In this document: piece after piece, positions 5,941 to 7,332 of the stretch
How positions within the stretch are numbered: the stretch's first letter is position 1
Layout: each line of letters begins with the position of its first letter
Assembly (NCBI GenBank): GCA_902767055.1
Contig: CACXFX010000100.1
Span: 1 to 7,332 of the forward strand
Direction of reading: 5' to 3'
Source: an uncultured Pseudomonadota bacterium
Lineage (GTDB): Bacteria; Pseudomonadota; Alphaproteobacteria; RF32; CAG-239
DNA length: 7,332 nucleotides
Position numbers and translations under genes: made by a program
Notes under the pieces: model-generated
Database searches by the model: none
What the model saw: the letters and a program-made list of their open reading frames with translations, nothing else
What the model was told of the DNA's origin: nothing

Positions 5941-6198
5941 ATGGAAATTATTATTTTTTTGTTCTTCTTGCTCATTCAAGGAGCAATGATGTGGGTTCTT
6001 TTTACGACCCCTGTTTTGCCCAACGAGCACGGAAAGCCTTTACTGGCTGAAATGAAGCTTTTAGCGGTTGAAGGTGTCATTATGTACTTTAAGCCCTTCT
6101 TATTAGGGTATATTGTGCTTGCAATCAGCATCGTATGCTTTATTGTGATGATTGCCTACCTGTGCAAACTGAGCAAAAAAAACAAGCAGAGCAAATAG
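5941..6198 (+). CDS. Small two-helix membrane protein, function unknown
   Basis: I do not recognise this protein. From ATG 5941 it has 85 residues: a hydrophobic N-terminal helix (about 3-22), a loop with P24, P27, NEHGKP (28-33) and a short amphipathic stretch LLAEMKLLAVEG, then a second helix (about 53-75) and a basic tail (KLSKKNKQSK). The positive-inside rule puts both ends in the cytoplasm and the loop outside. ATG 5941 has no good Shine-Dalgarno. An in-frame ATG at 5989 has AAGGAG (5978-5983) 5 nt upstream and would give 69 residues lacking most of the first helix. The single-gene unit has its own promoter and terminator, which argues that it is real. Extension to the TTG at 5860 adds residues without a ribosome binding site and is not supported. 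Confidence 0.6.
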   Translation: MEIIIFLFFLLIQGAMMWVLFTTPVLPNEHGKPLLAEMKLLAVEGVIMYFKPFLLGYIVLAISIVCFIVMIAYLCKLSKKNKQSK

Positions 6199-6210
6199 CA
6201 CACCGTTTTT

Positions 6211-6244
6211 TTCCCTTTACCTCATTCGGTAAAGGGAATTTTTT
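6211..6244 (+). terminator. Intrinsic terminator after the small membrane protein
   Basis: A perfect 11-bp stem, 6211-6221 with 6228-6238 (TTCCCTTTACC/GGTAAAGGGAA), has a 6-nt loop and is followed by TTTTTT (6239-6244). On the minus strand the hairpin is followed by A residues, so it should end only plus-strand transcription. The convergent amidohydrolase gene stops just beyond it. Confidence 0.85.
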
Positions 6245-6245
6245 A

Positions 6246-7112
6246 TTAAAACTTATTTTCCGCCAAAACTTTGGCAAATTCTAAAATACTTACTGTTAAA
6301 TCTGATTTGATTTTATCATAGCTATCAAGCTTTTCAAGGCTTTTTTCATTCATATATAAAGCGCGATTGATTTCAAGCTGCAAGGTATAGATTTTCCGCC
6401 TTGGCTCGCAGTAATGAAACGTTGTATACGCACCGGAATAAGGTACATTTTTCAAAACTTCATACCCTTTTTGCGCCAACAGATTTTCAAAGCAATCACT
6501 TAATTCTTTCGGACAGCTTTGCAAAAACAAATCTCCCAAACAAACATCAATCTTGACCCCGTCATTCATAATCGAACATATTTTTGAGGGCATTGAATGA
6601 CAATCAAGCAACAGGCAACAACCAAATTTTTTGGAACAAGCCTCAACCATTTCTTTTAATTTTTTATGATAGACAAGATAAATATTTTTAATGCGGTCTT
6701 GCACTTCCTGATATGAAAGCAATTTTTTATATATCGGCTTTGAGTTTGAACTGACACGATGTATCAACCCGTATCCGGAACGGCAGCGACTGTTTTCAAA
6801 AATAATTTTATCGGCAGGATAGTCTTCAAACATATGATCATCAAGCTCAATTTGATCACGATTGACATCAATAAATGCACGCGAAACATTCATCGACAAC
6901 GTTGATATGCCTTTTTGCGAGAGTTCAGAAAGCATTTCATCGACATAACAATCTTCATTTCCGCGCAACTCATTTTCGCTTAAATTTGTCATATCAAAAA
7001 ACTGCGGCGGAAAAAAACGTCCCGAATGCGGTATCGATATAACAACAGGATACTCAAGATTTTCATCTCCGCTTGCCTGATAGACGGTCATATTTTTATA
7101 ATCAATTTTCAT
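6246..7112 (-). CDS. N-formylglutamate amidohydrolase family protein
   Basis: The 288-residue cytoplasmic protein belongs to the N-formylglutamate amidohydrolase (FGase/HutG-like) family of zinc-type hydrolases, which release formate from N-formyl-L-glutamate in one route of histidine breakdown. Seen motifs: VVISIPHSGRFFP (23-35), the acidic ED-x-x-x-DE block (53-59), SRAFIDVNRD (77-86), LLLDCHSMP (167-175), the NVPYSGAYTTFHY loop (222-234) and LQLEINRALYM (244-254), with H29, H172 and E247 as likely metal or catalytic residues. The start is backed by minus-strand AGGA (7127-7124), 11 nt upstream. No hut gene (hutH, hutU, hutI) is in the window, so the substrate is uncertain. It could be another N-acyl amino acid or peptide. 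It is rich in cysteine (about ten) for a cytoplasmic enzyme. Confidence 0.85.
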   Translation of the reverse strand: MKIDYKNMTVYQASGDENLEYPVVISIPHSGRFFPPQFFDMTNLSENELRGNEDCYVDEMLSELSQKGISTLSMNVSRAFIDVNRDQIELDDHMFEDYPADKIIFENSRCRSGYGLIHRVSSNSKPIYKKLLSYQEVQDRIKNIYLVYHKKLKEMVEACSKKFGCCLLLDCHSMPSKICSIMNDGVKIDVCLGDLFLQSCPKELSDCFENLLAQKGYEVLKNVPYSGAYTTFHYCEPRRKIYTLQLEINRALYMNEKSLEKLDSYDKIKSDLTVSILEFAKVLAENKF

Positions 7113-7146
7113 TATTGACGATATCCTAAGGGTTACCTTGCCTTAA

Positions 7147-7152
7147 AGTATA
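7147..7152 (-). promoter_or_regulatory. Possible -10 box for the amidohydrolase gene
   Basis: Minus-strand TATACT (7152-7147) lies 35 nt before the start codon. No acceptable -35 stands 16-18 nt upstream. The nearest, TTGATT at 7184-7179, is 26 nt away. The region 7113-7200 is otherwise AT-rich and holds no gene. Confidence 0.2.
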
Positions 7153-7213
7153 GGTTCGAAGTCTTAACGTTTTATAAAAATCAAAAAAAAATATAAAAAT
7201 TTAAAAAAAACTC

Positions 7214-7242
7214 TTGCCATCAAAAAAAAACTGTGTTAATAA
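7214..7242 (+). promoter_or_regulatory. tRNA-Val promoter
   Basis: TTGCCA (7214-7219) and TTAATA (7236-7241, 16-bp spacer), or TAATAA (7237-7242, 17 bp), follow an A8 tract. The predicted start near 7248 is only a few bases before the mature tRNA 5' end at 7255, giving a very short 5' leader for RNase P. The upstream block matches the promoter at 5775-5790. Confidence 0.55.
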
Positions 7243-7254
7243 GGCTTCACTTTC

Positions 7255-7331
<77 letters not shown>

Positions 7332-7332
7332 A

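Overview
The window looks like chromosomal DNA from an AT-rich alphaproteobacterium, probably a host- or gut-associated relative of uncultured Rhodospirillales-like lineages. The basis is an alphaproteobacterial-type PNPase and tRNA-Val(GAC), a BamE/YceD gene pair in divergent orientation, and a secreted BspA-type leucine-rich-repeat protein. BspA-type repeats are common in gut and mucosal microbes but not in free-living alphaproteobacteria. The taxonomic placement is inference. Genes use the standard code, and all reading frames are intact.

Positions 1-350 have no convincing protein gene. They hold a strong sigma70-type promoter (46-74), then about 250 nt of densely base-paired sequence ending in an intrinsic terminator (308-330). 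This is either a free-standing small RNA or an attenuator-type leader for the next gene. It matches no RNA family I recognise and is the best candidate for something undescribed here. At 351-1262 follows a secreted BspA-like LRR protein. Its stop codon directly abuts the stop of a convergent yceD (1263-1781, minus).

A short divergent promoter region (1782-1839) separates yceD from a plus-strand cluster: bamE (outer-membrane lipoprotein of the BAM complex), truB (tRNA pseudouridine-55 synthase), rpsO (ribosomal protein S15) and pnp (polynucleotide phosphorylase). The truB-rpsO-pnp order is the classical translation/RNA-turnover block. Here it is headed by bamE, only 6 bp from truB, instead of infB-rbfA. 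A perfect 15-bp hairpin and a second 6-bp hairpin lie between rpsO and pnp, where transcription attenuation and PNPase autocontrol would be expected. A clear terminator closes pnp.

At 5785-5812 another near-consensus promoter precedes about 130 nt of AT-rich leader and a small two-helix membrane protein of unknown function (5941-6198), followed by a strong terminator. On the minus strand lies an N-formylglutamate amidohydrolase-family gene (6246-7112). The window ends with a promoter and a complete tRNA-Val(GAC) with encoded CCA (7255-7331). The tRNA promoter and the 5785 promoter share an almost identical A-tract plus CTCTTG(A/C)CA element.
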